64,000 bases of DNA from Bradyrhizobium sp. 164 (GCF_023073715.1 NZ_JADPKA010000018.1:186001-250000); one strand, 5' to 3'; shown: positions 54,617 through 63,801, counted from the stretch's first letter. Notes: generated by a model from the letters alone, not told the origin. Made by a program: numbers and translations.

Positions 54617-55027
54617 ATGCCGGTCAAGGTTCATGCCCTGGATCATCTCGTGATCAATGTCGCCGATGTCGCAGTGACTGCGGAGTGGTACCGCAGGAAT
54701 CTCGGCATGGAAGTCAAGGTGTTCGACCCCGGCGGCGGCAAAGCGCCGCGGACTTCGCTCGTATTTGGTGACCAGAAGATCAACGTGCGGCCGCGCGATG
54801 GCGATAAGGTGGAGTGGTTCACCGCGGACCACCCGACCGCCGGCAGCGAGGATCTGTGCTTCCTCACCTCCTCCACGCCCGAAGAGGTGATGGCGCATTT
54901 GCAGGCGCACGGCGTTGCGATCGAGGAAGGGCCGGGCCCGAGGCAAGGTGCCCGCGGCACGCTGCGCTCGGTCTATTGCCGGGATCCCGACGGCAGCTTG
55001 ATCGAGATCTCGTCTTACGCGGAATAG
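54617..55027 (+). CDS. VOC (glyoxalase/bleomycin resistance) family protein
   Basis: A 136-residue metal-binding protein of the vicinal oxygen chelate superfamily. The first half begins VHALDHLVINVADVAVTAEW with the His of the metal site (DHLV), and the second has RSVYCRDPDGSLIEISSY with the Glu ligand. It is the size of a single-subunit dimer-forming member. AAAGGA precedes the ATG. It diverges from the TctC gene, with 124 bases between starts, so both may respond to one signal. The reaction is unknown. Confidence 0.88.
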   Translation: MPVKVHALDHLVINVADVAVTAEWYRRNLGMEVKVFDPGGGKAPRTSLVFGDQKINVRPRDGDKVEWFTADHPTAGSEDLCFLTSSTPEEVMAHLQAHGVAIEEGPGPRQGARGTLRSVYCRDPDGSLIEISSYAE

Positions 55028-55164
55028 GGCGCGCTCGTCGAGAGAGCGAGCGCTGGCTGTTCCATGCCGCCCCGCCGAGTTGCTCCCCGCGCTGTCCAAT
55101 GGCAGGAAGACGCAATCATCCAAAGACAGCCGCCATCAAGATGCAGGGCTGCACGGGAGGACAC

Positions 55165-56745
55165 ATGACCAATCCACAGACCGCCGCCGGGATCATAGGC
55201 CCTTTCGACGGGCTCGACGTGCCCTGGCTGCTGAAGCTGCGCGCCGAGGTGCGCCACTCACATCCGTTCCTGATCTGGGCGCCGTTCGATGCGCCGGCGC
55301 GGCGCTGGAGCTATGGCGAGTTTCACGAGCGGGTCGGCGCGCTCGCGGCGGGCCTCGCCAAGCGCGGCGTCAAGCCCGGCGAATATGTGCTCATCCATCT
55401 CGACAATTGCATCGAGGCGATGCTGGCCTGGTTCGCCTGCGTCGAATTGGGCGCAATCGCGGTGACCACCAACACCCGCTCGGCGCCAGCCGAGATCGCG
55501 TACTTCGCCGATCATTGCGGCGCGGCCGCCGCGATCACTCAGCCGTCCTATGCGGAAGTCGTCGCGCAGAATTGCCGCAACATCCGCTGGATGGCGGTGA
55601 CCTCACACGATGCGGGCACAGCGCCTGCGCAAGCGGTCGCACGCGGCGACAGTTTTGAATCCCTGTTCGCCGACAGTGCCGACCGTCCCAGGCGCGCCCC
55701 CGATCCGCTCGCGCCGTGCAGCGTGCAGTACACATCGGGCACGACGTCGCGCCCCAAGGCGGTGCTGTGGACCCACGCCAACACACTGTGGGGCGCCAAG
55801 ATCAACGCCGCGCATGAAGACCTTCATGCCGGCGACGTGCACCAGACCTACCTGCCGCTGTTCCACACCAACGCGCTGGCCTATTCCATGCTGGCGACGC
55901 TGTGGGTCGGCGCCACTTGCGTGATCCAACCGCGCTTCTCCGCCAGCCGGTTCTGGCACGTCGCGCGCGAGCACGGCGCGACCTGGACCTCGACGATTCC
56001 GTTCTGCATGAAAGCGCTGCTCGAGCAGGAGATCCCGCACGATCACAAATTCCGCCTGTGGGGCAGCGCGATCAACGAGCCGCCGGCGTTCGCCGCGTTC
56101 GGCGTCAAGATCATCGGCTGGTGGGGTATGACCGAGACCATCACCCACGGCATCGTCGGCGAGGTCGACCAGCCCAACATACCCATGTCGATCGGCCGCG
56201 CCGCGCCGGAGTACCAGATCCGCATCACCGATGACGACGGCCGGCCGACGGAAGTCGGCGGCACCGGCAATCTCTCGATCAAGGGCATCCCCGGTCTATC
56301 GCTGTTCGCCGAATATCTGCACAACGAGAAGGCGACGCGCGAGAGTTTTGACGAGCACGGCTTCTTCCTTACCGGCGACCGTGTCGAACGGCTGGCGAAC
56401 GGCTACATCAAGTTCGGCGACCGCGCCAAGGACATGCTGAAGGTCGGCGGCGAGAACGTCGCGGCCTCCGAGATCGAGCAGGTGATCGCGCTCGTTCCCG
56501 GCGTGCGCGAGGCGGCGGTGGTGGCGAAGACGCATCCGATGCTGGACGAGGTGCCGGTCGTCTTCATCATTCCGCAGGGCGGCGTCGCCGGTGCGGTACG
56601 CGATCTGCATGATCGCGTGATGGCGGCCTGCCGCGCCGGCCTCGCCGACTTCAAGGTGCCACGCGAGATCAGGTTCGTGGACGACATGCCGCGCTCGACG
56701 CTGGAGAAGGTGGCGAAGGCGGAGCTGCGCAAGATGGTGGAGTGA
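55165..56745 (+). CDS. Acyl-CoA synthetase-like AMP-dependent ligase
   Basis: A 526-residue cytosolic enzyme that should activate a carboxylic acid as an acyl-AMP and join it to CoA. The P-loop-like motif VQYTSGTTSRPKAV is near residue 195, GWWGMTETITHG near 322, LTGDRVERLANGYIKFGDRAKDM near 410 and the C-terminal lysine in STLEKVAKAEL near 520. A very good GGGAGGAC site precedes the ATG at 55165. The frame continues upstream inside the VOC gene. It is 137 bases after the VOC gene on the same strand and may share its transcript. The substrate is unknown. Confidence 0.92.
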   Translation: MTNPQTAAGIIGPFDGLDVPWLLKLRAEVRHSHPFLIWAPFDAPARRWSYGEFHERVGALAAGLAKRGVKPGEYVLIHLDNCIEAMLAWFACVELGAIAVTTNTRSAPAEIAYFADHCGAAAAITQPSYAEVVAQNCRNIRWMAVTSHDAGTAPAQAVARGDSFESLFADSADRPRRAPDPLAPCSVQYTSGTTSRPKAVLWTHANTLWGAKINAAHEDLHAGDVHQTYLPLFHTNALAYSMLATLWVGATCVIQPRFSASRFWHVAREHGATWTSTIPFCMKALLEQEIPHDHKFRLWGSAINEPPAFAAFGVKIIGWWGMTETITHGIVGEVDQPNIPMSIGRAAPEYQIRITDDDGRPTEVGGTGNLSIKGIPGLSLFAEYLHNEKATRESFDEHGFFLTGDRVERLANGYIKFGDRAKDMLKVGGENVAASEIEQVIALVPGVREAAVVAKTHPMLDEVPVVFIIPQGGVAGAVRDLHDRVMAACRAGLADFKVPREIRFVDDMPRSTLEKVAKAELRKMVE

Positions 56746-56749
56746 CTTC

Positions 56750-56771
56750 ACCCTCCCCTGGAGGGGAGGGT
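56750..56771 (+). terminator. Hairpin after the ligase gene
   Basis: accctcccc/ggggagggt with loop tgga, five bases past the stop. It has no T-run, so termination is probable by position only. The HD-GYP gene converges on it. Confidence 0.55.
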
Positions 56772-56808
56772 AAGCAGGCCGCGCGCCTCTGGAATTGCAG
56801 CGTCTCGC

Positions 56809-57903
56809 TTAGAACGATCCCAGCGCCACCGGGCGGAACGCCTGCAACAGCTGCTGGTCGAGCTTGCCGCCCATGCCTTCCATCATCGTGAACGCACGCG
56901 AGTGGGTGAATGGCATGCGGTAGGCGCGCTTCTCCACGAGAGCGGCGTAGATGTCGACGATTGTCGTCAGCCGCACGATGTCGCTGATCTGGTTCGACGA
57001 CAGGCCGTTGGGATAGCCGGAGCCATCGAGGAATTCATGATGATGCAGCACCACGTCGAGCATCTCCGGCGGGAAGCCGCCTTGCGCGGCGAGCGCGTCA
57101 TAGCCACGGCGGGGATGCTGGCGCACCTCGGTCATCTCCTCGTCGGTGAGCTTGCCGGGCTTGTCGAGCAGTGCGGAGGGAACGAAGGCCTTACCGACGT
57201 CGTGCAGCAGCGCGGCGCGAGTCAGGCGGCGCTGGTCGTCCTCGCGCATGCCGAGATGCTGCGCGAAGGCGACGGCAAAGCCGGTGACGAACAGGCAATG
57301 CCGATAGCTGCCGACATGGTGACAGCCGACCGTGGTGAGCCATTCGCGCAACGAGGAGTGCTTGATCGCTTTCAGAATCTTGCTCTCGGCGGCAATGACG
57401 TCGTCGAAGGTCAGGGGCACGCCGAGCGGAAGCTTCTCGAACATCTTTGCCAGGACGGCATGCGCCGCCTCGACGCCGCGGTTGAGCGTCTTGCCGCGGT
57501 CGGTCGCGTCATAGAGGGCGGTGTCCGGGAACGCTGAGCGGATGCGCTGAAGGATGGCGTCCGCCTGCAGCGGGCGCGAGATGGTGTCGGTGGCGCCCAG
57601 CGCCCAGGCCTGCATGGTGCCGTGGTGGAGGGCATCGGCGAGTACGAACAGGCGCGGCATCGACCGATAGGCGTCGCCGCGCAGCTTGTTGCGCACCCGC
57701 TGCACGCTCTCGGGCGAGCGCAGATTGATGTCGACGACGAGGCCGGAGAGATCCCGCGACGGCCTGTCGGGGATGTCCTGGGTCGTCACCGTCGAGACCT
57801 CGCCGACCGCTTTCAGGATGCTGACGAGCTCGCTGCTCTCGTCGCTCCGGTCGGAAGCGAGCAGAAGCCGGCGTTTGGCGGCAGGTTTGGCTGAGGCGTT
57901 CAT
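56809..57903 (-). CDS. Response-regulator-like HD-GYP phosphodiesterase
   Basis: A 364-residue cytosolic protein. Residues 10-130 look like a receiver domain that has lost some acidic residues, followed by an HD-GYP domain with HDVGK at 234-238 and HHHEFLDGSGYPNG at 287-300, which contains the GYP signature. Such enzymes degrade c-di-GMP to GMP. The first block (RRLLLASDRS) keeps the aspartates of a receiver less well, so it may be a pseudo-receiver. It stands alone, convergent with the ligase gene; the ATG has no strong ribosome site. Confidence 0.92.
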   Translation of the reverse strand: MNASAKPAAKRRLLLASDRSDESSELVSILKAVGEVSTVTTQDIPDRPSRDLSGLVVDINLRSPESVQRVRNKLRGDAYRSMPRLFVLADALHHGTMQAWALGATDTISRPLQADAILQRIRSAFPDTALYDATDRGKTLNRGVEAAHAVLAKMFEKLPLGVPLTFDDVIAAESKILKAIKHSSLREWLTTVGCHHVGSYRHCLFVTGFAVAFAQHLGMREDDQRRLTRAALLHDVGKAFVPSALLDKPGKLTDEEMTEVRQHPRRGYDALAAQGGFPPEMLDVVLHHHEFLDGSGYPNGLSSNQISDIVRLTTIVDIYAALVEKRAYRMPFTHSRAFTMMEGMGGKLDQQLLQAFRPVALGSF

Positions 57904-58238
57904 GACTTCCCCAAAAGGGTACCGAGAGCACGTGCGTATTGGCCTTAAGCCTAAGCCGGATCAGGTTCTCTGGCCCTTAAGAGGCGTCCTCAATGGAACC
58001 CTGCGCAATTGGAGGCAATTTGAGGAATTTCCGCTGTGGGGCGGCTCCAAACAAAAAAGTCGAAAAACAACCCCATGCACAGTAGCGGGCCATTGAGGAA
58101 TAAGGGGAATTTTGGGCGCCATAGCCACACCCTCCGCTGTCATCGCCCGGCTTGACAGCGACAGTGTGGAGGCGGCGCCAAAACAAATCCGCCGGAGGTT
58201 GCCCTCCGGCGGATCGTCTCAAGCTGTCTTGGCCAGCC
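57904..58238. other. Intergenic region with dispersed repeat, no gene seen
   Basis: This 335-base gap carries the repeat at 58047-58103 and the promoter region of the HD-GYP gene on its left. A minus-strand frame at 57961-58143 is the ATVHGVVF reading of the repeat plus flanks and lacks a ribosome site. GGTTGCCCTCCGGCGGAT near 58198 forms a weak hairpin with CATCCGCCGGAGG-like bases just before it, close to the end of the iorB-like gene. Confidence 0.5.
58047..58103 (+). repeat. Dispersed repeat copy 2 (AACAACCCCATGCACAGTAG core)
   Basis: 58064-58086 is identical to 12209-12231. The flanks also match loosely (aaacaaaa before, gaggaata after). On the minus strand the open frame reads PLIPQWPATVHGVVF here and PLIPLSPATVHGVVF at the other copy, so the reading frame is kept. 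Confidence 0.8.
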
Positions 58239-60521
58239 TTACGCCTTCATGCTCGCCTTCACGGCTTCGGCCGTGATCGGCAGCGCCCGGACGCGGGCGC
58301 CGGAGGCGTTGAAGATGGCATTGCCGATGGCGGGCGCCACCACCGTCACCGCGGGCTCGCCGACGCCAGTTGCCTTCTCGCCGTTGGCGATCACGGCGAC
58401 GGCGACCTCGGGCGTCTGGCTCATGCGCAAGGGCGTATAGCTGTCGAAATTGGTCTGCTCGATGCCACCGTCCTTGAGTGTCGCCTTCTCGTACATCGCC
58501 AGCGACAGGCCCCACAGCGCCGCACCCTCGACCTGGGCGCGGATGTTGTCGGGATGCACCTGGGTGCCGACGTCGGTTGCGACCGTGAGCTTCTTCACCG
58601 TCACCTCACCCGATGGCGCCACCGCGACATGGGCGACGCAGGCCGTCCAGCTCGCAGTCGCACGCTCCTGCGACGATACACAGGCCACACCCATGCCCTC
58701 GTCTTTCGGCAGCTGCTTGGTGCCATAGCCGGACAGTCCCATCGCGGCGAGCAGCGTGTTGCGCAGCCGCTGCGCGCCGCCGTCGTTCTTGCCGGCGCCA
58801 TCGAGCAGCGAGATGCGGAACTGCGCGGGGTCTTTGCCCGTGGCCGCCGCGATCTCGTCGATCATGCTTTCGACCGCCCAGAAGGTCCAGCCCGGCGCCA
58901 CCGAACGGAGCTGGCCGGACGGCGTGGCGTTGTGCGCGAGCTCGTTCTTGATCGCGCGCACATAATGGTTGGGCACGGTGTAGAAGAAGTCGGCCCCATT
59001 CACCGTGAAGGAATCGAGCGGGCCCTTCTTGTCGACCGACGGCGTCAGGAAGTCGGGGATTCCCCAGCGCGCGGTCGGCCAGGCCGAGACCACGTCGTGG
59101 CTGATCGCAATGAGCTTGCCATCGCCGTCCACGCCGGCCTTGACCTTTTGATAGGTAAGCGGGCGCGAGAAATCCATCGTCATGTCGTTCTCGCGCGAAT
59201 AGATCACCTTCACCGGCTTGCCGACCGCCTTTGCCGCCTGCACCGCCGGAATCATCATGTCGGCATCGAGACGCCGGCCGAAGCCGCCGCCCAGCCACAT
59301 CTGGTGCATGACCACGAATTTCGGATCGATCCCGGCTGCACCTGCAGCGATCGCGCCGGAGCGCGTCGCGAACTGGTTGCCGGAATAGATGTGCAGGATG
59401 TCGCCCTTGAACTCCGCTGTGGCGTTCATCGGCTCCAGCGGCGCGTGGATGTTGATGCTGGTGGTGTATTCGGCCTCCACCACCTTGGCCGCCGAACCGA
59501 GGGCTGCATTGGGATCGCCGTCCTTGACGAAGAACTGGCCGGAATCCTCTAACATCTGAAGCCGCTTGGCTTCATCGAGCAGCGACTGGCTCGACAGCTT
59601 GGCGTTCGGACCATTGTCATAGGCGATCTTCAGCGCTTGCGCCGCCTTCTTGGCGTTGGCGTAGGTGCCGGCCACCGCGACGACCCAGCCCGACGTCGTT
59701 CCGGTCTTGTCGTCGAGCGTGACGGCCTTGATGAAGCCCGGCACCTTCTTGGCGCCGCTGTCGTCGACCGATGTCACCGTGGCGCCGAAGCGCACCGGAG
59801 GCGTGACCACCGCGCCATAGACCATGCCCGGCAACATCACATCGATCCCGTACTTTGCCGTGCCATTGGTCTTTGAGGGGATGTCGAGCTGCGGCACCGA
59901 CACGCCGATCATGGTGTATTGATCCGGCGTCTTCAGCTTGATCGCCTTCAGCTCATCCGGCGTGAAGGTTTTGGTCGCTTTGCCGCTCTTCACCACATCG
60001 GCGAACGACATTTGCTTCTTCGACTTCGGATGCACGATCATGGAATCGCGCACCACGAGCTCCGAGGCCGGCACACCCATGGCGGCAGCCGCGGCTTCCG
60101 TTAGTGCCATGCGGCCCGCGGCGCCCGCGCGGCTCATGGCGTCGAAGTTCATCATCGTCGACCAGCTGCCGCCGGTGATCTGCGCGCCCAGTACGGGATC
60201 ATTGAACTTCGGGTCGTTGGAGGCAAGCGACACGCGCATGTCGCTCCACTTCGCGCCCAGTTCCTCGCAGACGATCTGCGCCATGGTGGAGGCGATATGC
60301 TGGCCCATATCGGCCTTGCCGCAGGTCACGGTGACGAGACCGTCCGGCGAGATCGCATACCAGACGCTCGGCTCGAAGTTCGAAGGCGCCGCAAGCGCGT
60401 CGCTGATGCCGGGCACGCCGGAATAACCGAGCACGAGACCCGTCGCGGCGGTGCCGACGAGGAAGGAGCGGCGGCTGAGATCGGTCGCCTCTGGGACGAC
60501 GTTGTTCACGTGCTTATTCAT
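58239..60521 (-). CDS. IorB-like molybdopterin subunit of a xanthine-oxidase-family dehydrogenase
   Basis: A 760-residue large subunit holding the molybdenum cofactor, of the isoquinoline 1-oxidoreductase beta type. A Tat signal ([19 protein letters not shown], with R17 and R18) points to periplasmic location. Cofactor motifs include [17 protein letters not shown], and [21 protein letters not shown] near the C-terminus holds the catalytic Glu. It starts at 60521, after GGAGG, and overlaps the stop of the [2Fe-2S] subunit gene by 4 bases (ATGA). A longer frame upstream lies in that gene. The substrate is an aromatic heterocycle or aldehyde, by family only. Confidence 0.93.
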   Translation of the reverse strand: MNKHVNNVVPEATDLSRRSFLVGTAATGLVLGYSGVPGISDALAAPSNFEPSVWYAISPDGLVTVTCGKADMGQHIASTMAQIVCEELGAKWSDMRVSLASNDPKFNDPVLGAQITGGSWSTMMNFDAMSRAGAAGRMALTEAAAAAMGVPASELVVRDSMIVHPKSKKQMSFADVVKSGKATKTFTPDELKAIKLKTPDQYTMIGVSVPQLDIPSKTNGTAKYGIDVMLPGMVYGAVVTPPVRFGATVTSVDDSGAKKVPGFIKAVTLDDKTGTTSGWVVAVAGTYANAKKAAQALKIAYDNGPNAKLSSQSLLDEAKRLQMLEDSGQFFVKDGDPNAALGSAAKVVEAEYTTSINIHAPLEPMNATAEFKGDILHIYSGNQFATRSGAIAAGAAGIDPKFVVMHQMWLGGGFGRRLDADMMIPAVQAAKAVGKPVKVIYSRENDMTMDFSRPLTYQKVKAGVDGDGKLIAISHDVVSAWPTARWGIPDFLTPSVDKKGPLDSFTVNGADFFYTVPNHYVRAIKNELAHNATPSGQLRSVAPGWTFWAVESMIDEIAAATGKDPAQFRISLLDGAGKNDGGAQRLRNTLLAAMGLSGYGTKQLPKDEGMGVACVSSQERATASWTACVAHVAVAPSGEVTVKKLTVATDVGTQVHPDNIRAQVEGAALWGLSLAMYEKATLKDGGIEQTNFDSYTPLRMSQTPEVAVAVIANGEKATGVGEPAVTVVAPAIGNAIFNASGARVRALPITAEAVKASMKA

Positions 60522-61006
60522 GTGGGCCTCCGTTCGGTGGCCGTGGATGCGGTGCGCATCTCGGACGCGGCCCGCATGATCGCCTTCTGGATCCGCGAAT
60601 AGGTCATGCAGCGGCAGAGATTGCCATCCATGTGAGCGACGACCTCTTCCTTGGTCGGATTGGGATTCTTCGACAGCAGCGAGGCTGCCTGCATGATCTG
60701 CCCGGACTGGCAATAGCCGCATTGCGGCACCTGCTCGGCGATCCACGCCTTCTGCAAGGGATGATCGCCCTTGGCGGAGAGGCCTTCGATGGTGGTGATC
60801 TTCTTGCCGGCGACGTCTCCGACCATGGTCTGGCACGAACGCACGGCTTCGCCGTTGACGTGCACGGTGCAGGCACCGCACAGCCCGGCGCCGCAGCCGA
60901 ACTTGGTGCCGGTCATCTGCAATTGCTCGCGGATCGCCCAGAGGAGCGGCGTGTCGTTCGCCGCATCCACGGACAGACTCCGCCCGTTGATGGTGAGTGT
61001 TGGCAT
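60518..61006 (-). CDS. [2Fe-2S] subunit of the IorAB-like dehydrogenase
   Basis: A 162-residue electron-transfer subunit. The N-terminal ferredoxin cluster is formed by C38, C43, C46 and C58 ([15 protein letters not shown]). The second cluster is bound by C96, C99, C131 and C133 ([18 protein letters not shown]). This is the small subunit of the two-subunit IorAB type. GGGGAAG lies before the ATG at 61006. It is the first gene of the pair. No cytochrome c subunit gene is beside it, so the electron acceptor is not encoded here. Confidence 0.93.
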   Translation of the reverse strand: MPTLTINGRSLSVDAANDTPLLWAIREQLQMTGTKFGCGAGLCGACTVHVNGEAVRSCQTMVGDVAGKKITTIEGLSAKGDHPLQKAWIAEQVPQCGYCQSGQIMQAASLLSKNPNPTKEEVVAHMDGNLCRCMTYSRIQKAIMRAASEMRTASTATERRPT

Positions 61007-61338
61007 AGGCGTCTTCCCCTGCCGGTGCATGAAGCCGCTTACGGCGGCAACTTGTGCGGCGGACGCCCACCGGGCTGGCGTCGACCTTGACGGCGAGCAT
61101 GATCGCGTTAACGCGCGGAGGCAAATGCAATTTGGAATGGGTCGAAAAAACCAGCTCTGCACTTGCTCGTTGTGCGCCGCGCCAAGGACGCGGTGCAGCC
61201 ACTGGACACAACAGCAAGCGCATCCGACATGCGAGCCCGTAGGCTTGGTGGCGTCCGAGGATGGCCAAACGGTCACCTACGGCCCGGTCACGCTCGGCAC
61301 CATTGCTTATCGGGCGGATCAATTAAGAACGCCAAAGC

Positions 61339-61387
61339 GCTGTGGACCTTGGGGACAACGCTGCGCGTTGCCCCCAGGGTCCACAGC
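61339..61387. repeat. 23-bp hairpin with 3-base loop
   Basis: gctgtggacc...gcgcgttg...gtccacagc: 23 bases on the left (61339-61361) pair with 23 on the right (61365-61387) with only two G-T-type wobbles, around a 3-base loop. This is far stronger than chance. It has no T-run, so it is more probably a mobile palindromic repeat than a simple terminator. Confidence 0.85.
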
Positions 61388-61422
61388 CCCAACAACAGCA
61401 GGCCTGAACGAAACGAGAATTG

Positions 61423-61465
61423 TGTTACCCATGTCGTCGGTTTGAACTGTTACCCATGTCGCCGG
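61423..61465. repeat. Two direct repeats TGTTACCCATGTCGYCGG
   Basis: The 18-base unit at 61423-61440 recurs at 61448-61465 with one difference (T to C), 25 bases apart. Such TGTTACCCATGT-type multiple terminal repeats occur at the ends of some insertion sequences of the IS21 type, so this may be a leftover end. No transposase gene is nearby. Confidence 0.6.
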
Positions 61466-61521
61466 TTGCTCAGCGCGAAGCGCCGGATGAGGGGTATCTC
61501 TCGGCTCGCGAGACTGTTTGT

Positions 61522-61585
61522 GAGGGGAGAACCCCTCACCCGGCTTCGCTGCGCGAAGCCACCCTCTCCCACAAGGGGAGAGGGT
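61522..61585. repeat. Cluster of three short palindromes
   Basis: gaggggagaacccctc, ggcttcgctgcgcgaagcc and ccctctcccacaaggggagaggg follow one another. They belong to the CCTCTCCC hairpin family and lie just before the start of the hydrolase gene. Confidence 0.65.
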
Positions 61586-61631
61586 GCACCGTTATCGCGG
61601 CGACGAAACCAGAAACAACAGGGCGGGAGCA

Positions 61632-62396
61632 ATGCCAAGGATCGATCGAGACGGCGTCGGAATCTACTACGAGGTTCATGGTGAGGGGCCGCCGTTGCTG
61701 CTCACTCACGGCTATTCATCGACATCGGCGATGTGGCATGGGCAAATCGATGCGCTCGCGAAAAACCACAAGCTCGTGCTGTGGGACATGCGCGGCCACG
61801 GCCAGTCCGATTACCCCGATGATCCCGACGCCTACAGTGAAGCACTCACGGTCGGCGACATGGCGGCGATCCTCGATGCTGTCGGCACTGAGCGCGCCAT
61901 CATCGGGGGTCTCTCGCTCGGCGGCTACATGTCGCTTGCGTTCTATCGCGCCTACCCACAGCGCGCCCGCGCGCTGCTGATCATCGACACTGGCCCGGGC
62001 TTCAAGAAAGACGATGCGCGCGAGGCCTGGAACGCGCGCGCGCTTGCCACCGCCGACAGGCTCGACCGCGAAGGCCTTGACGTCCTCAAATCGGCGACGC
62101 GCGAGCGCGCCACCGCCAGCCATCGCAACGCCAACGGGCTGGCGCTCGCCGCACGCGGCATGCTGACCCAGCGCGACGCGCGCGTGATCGAGCTATTGCC
62201 CGACATCACGGTGCCGTTGCTGATCGTGGTCGGCGCCGACGACACGCCGTTCCTGGCGGCGTCCGACTACATGGCGGCAAAGATCCCCGGCGCACAAAAG
62301 GTCGTGATCCCCGCCGCCGGACACGCCGTCAACATCGATCAGCCCGAGGCTTTTGTTGACGCGGTCGCGCCTTTCCTGAAGAACTTGCCGGGATAG
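61632..62396 (+). CDS. Alpha/beta hydrolase
   Basis: A 254-residue alpha/beta-fold hydrolase. The nucleophile elbow GGLSLGGYMS has S95, the oxyanion HG motif is LLTHGYSS, and GHAVNIDQPEAF holds the catalytic His near 232, with D near 205 (GADDTPF). The opening MPRIDRDGVGIYYEVHGEGP matches the 3-oxoadipate enol-lactonase/epoxide-hydrolase-like branch, but the reaction is not certain. GGGAG precedes the ATG. It may be co-transcribed with the next small gene, 25 bases downstream. Confidence 0.88.
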   Translation: MPRIDRDGVGIYYEVHGEGPPLLLTHGYSSTSAMWHGQIDALAKNHKLVLWDMRGHGQSDYPDDPDAYSEALTVGDMAAILDAVGTERAIIGGLSLGGYMSLAFYRAYPQRARALLIIDTGPGFKKDDAREAWNARALATADRLDREGLDVLKSATRERATASHRNANGLALAARGMLTQRDARVIELLPDITVPLLIVVGADDTPFLAASDYMAAKIPGAQKVVIPAAGHAVNIDQPEAFVDAVAPFLKNLPG

Positions 62397-62421
62397 GCCG
62401 GTCAATCGAGGACGCAAGACC

Positions 62422-62763
62422 ATGATGCGAGGGATCTTCGCGGTGGGCGCAGTCGTGTCGCTGCTGGCGTCGGCGGCGCAGGCCGAGCCGTTCGGCACCG
62501 TGCCGCCGCGCCGACCGTTCCTCGCAACCTTGTCGAACAACACGCCGCTCGCCTTCGGCATGGATGCCGAACAGACCGCCCGTGCCCTCGGCCAGCCGCT
62601 GCAATATGTGCGCGGGCGTCCTGGCGACGAAATCTATCTTGCTTTGCGCAACATCGGCGGCAGCCGCTTGATCCCCAACCGCCACCGCCTGTTCCTGCAA
62701 TTCCGTCACGGCCGGCTGGCAGGATGGAAGGAGGATTACGGCGAGAACTGGATGTGGGAGTGA
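62422..62763 (+). CDS. Small secreted hypothetical protein
   Basis: A 113-residue exported protein: a signal peptide (MMRGIFAVGAVVSLLASAAQ, cleavage near AQAE), then EPFGTVPPRRPFLATLSNNT and a C-terminal basic/aromatic part (RLFLQFRHGRLAGWKEDYGE). GAGGA lies before the ATG. I do not recognise the family. It lies close behind the hydrolase gene on the same strand. Confidence 0.75.
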   Translation: MMRGIFAVGAVVSLLASAAQAEPFGTVPPRRPFLATLSNNTPLAFGMDAEQTARALGQPLQYVRGRPGDEIYLALRNIGGSRLIPNRHRLFLQFRHGRLAGWKEDYGENWMWE

Positions 62764-62767
62764 GGTG

Positions 62768-62880
62768 GACCTCCCCGTGGTGAGGAGCGGCGAAGCCGTG
62801 TCTCGAACTAAAGGCCCCGCGGCGACATCTCGGCCTGGCATCCTTCGAGACGCGCTGACGCGCTCCTCAGATGAGGGGAA
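62768..62880. repeat. Composite repeat (GAGGA...CTCGAAGGAT type), copy 2
   Basis: ggtgaggagcggcgaagccgtgtctcg and its reversed counterpart atccttcgagacgcgctgacgcgctcctcagatgagg lie here, the same layout as at 28060-28240. It separates the small secreted protein from the dienelactone hydrolase gene. Confidence 0.65.
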
Positions 62881-62921
62881 ATAGCTTTCGGATCGAAGAC
62901 CAACCAAGAAGGACAACCTGC

Positions 62922-63593
62922 GTGGGACAAGATATCAAGCTGACGGCTTCGGACAATTTCCAGCTGGGCGCCTATCGCGCCGATCCCGCAGGCACCGCGA
63001 AGGGCGCGGTGGTGGTGATCCAGGAGATCTTTGGGGTCAATCACCACATCCGCTCGGTCTGCGATCGGCTCGCCAAGGAGGGTTATGTCGCGATCGCGCC
63101 GTCGATCTTCGATCGGACCGCGCCGAATTTCCAATCGGGCTACTCGCCCGACGAGATCGCGGAGGCGCGCAAATTCGTCGCCAATCCGGACTGGGCCGCG
63201 ATGCTGCGCGACACCCAGGCGGCGATCGATGCGGCGCGGGGTGCTGGCCCGGTCGGCATCATCGGCTTTTGCCTTGGCGGCAGCATCGCCTTCCTCGCGG
63301 CGACGCGGCTGTCGGGCCTCAAGGCCGCGATCGGCTATTACGGCGGCGCGGTGGTGCGCTTCGCGGACGAGACGCCGAAGGTGCCGACGCAGCTGCATTT
63401 CGGCGAGAAGGATGCCGGCATTTCCTTGACCGACGTCGACGCCATCAAGGCGAAGCGGCCCGATGTCGAAGTCTTCGTCTATCCGGGCGCGCAGCATGGC
63501 TTCCATTGCGACGAGCGGGCAAGCTACGACAAGGCCAGCGCCGACATCGCCTGGCCGCGCAGCATGGATTTTTTCGCAAAGCATTTGAAGTAG
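62922..63593 (+). CDS. Dienelactone hydrolase family protein
   Basis: A 223-residue hydrolase of the ClcD/DLH type that opens dienelactones or related esters. It has E35 (VIQEIFGVN), the nucleophile C117 in GIIGFCLGGSIAF, an Asp in FGEKDAGIS and His in PGAQHGFHC. The start is GTG at 62922, with AAGGA nine bases ahead; the ATG 17 codons upstream lies in the repeat and is less likely. It stands alone at the end of the window, so a role in catechol breakdown is only a guess. Confidence 0.9.
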   Translation: MGQDIKLTASDNFQLGAYRADPAGTAKGAVVVIQEIFGVNHHIRSVCDRLAKEGYVAIAPSIFDRTAPNFQSGYSPDEIAEARKFVANPDWAAMLRDTQAAIDAARGAGPVGIIGFCLGGSIAFLAATRLSGLKAAIGYYGGAVVRFADETPKVPTQLHFGEKDAGISLTDVDAIKAKRPDVEVFVYPGAQHGFHCDERASYDKASADIAWPRSMDFFAKHLK

Positions 63594-63614
63594 AGCACAG
63601 CATTTCTCTCTCCG

Positions 63615-63660
63615 TCATCCCGGGGCGCGCGGAGCGCGAGCCCGGTATCCATTGTGCGTC
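63615..63660. repeat. GTCATCCCGGGG-type palindrome
   Basis: gtcatcccggggcgcgcgg with the inverted right arm cgcgagcccggtatcc, of the same general family as 9265 and 19577. It follows the hydrolase gene and may end its transcript. Nothing recognisable lies between it and 63801. Confidence 0.5.
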
Positions 63661-63801
63661 AGGGTTAGTGGAAGAATGGATTTTGCGCTCGCGACGTCGT
63701 TGCGCCGCGGACATGACGGAGAGAGCGGAAATCGGGTGGCTGCATCAGGCCGCGCGGCGATAGAGCTGGCCGATCAAGCCAACTCGCTCCGGAGCTTCGC
63801 C

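Larger units (their letters stand above)
61007..61631. other. 625-base intergenic region with hairpins and IS-like repeats, no gene seen
   Basis: The longest gene-free stretch in the window. It holds the iorA promoter region at its left, the 61339 hairpin, the 61423 direct repeats and the 61522-61585 palindromes. A short frame near 61054-61242 has no ribosome site. The base composition around 61130-61220 is more AT-rich than the neighbours. Confidence 0.6.

Noticed and set aside
57961-58143. A possible small gene of 60 codons with the ATVHGVVF stretch
   Set aside because: No ribosome site; its frame is explained by the dispersed repeat. Listed as a finding because the frame is kept in two copies, but not called as a gene.
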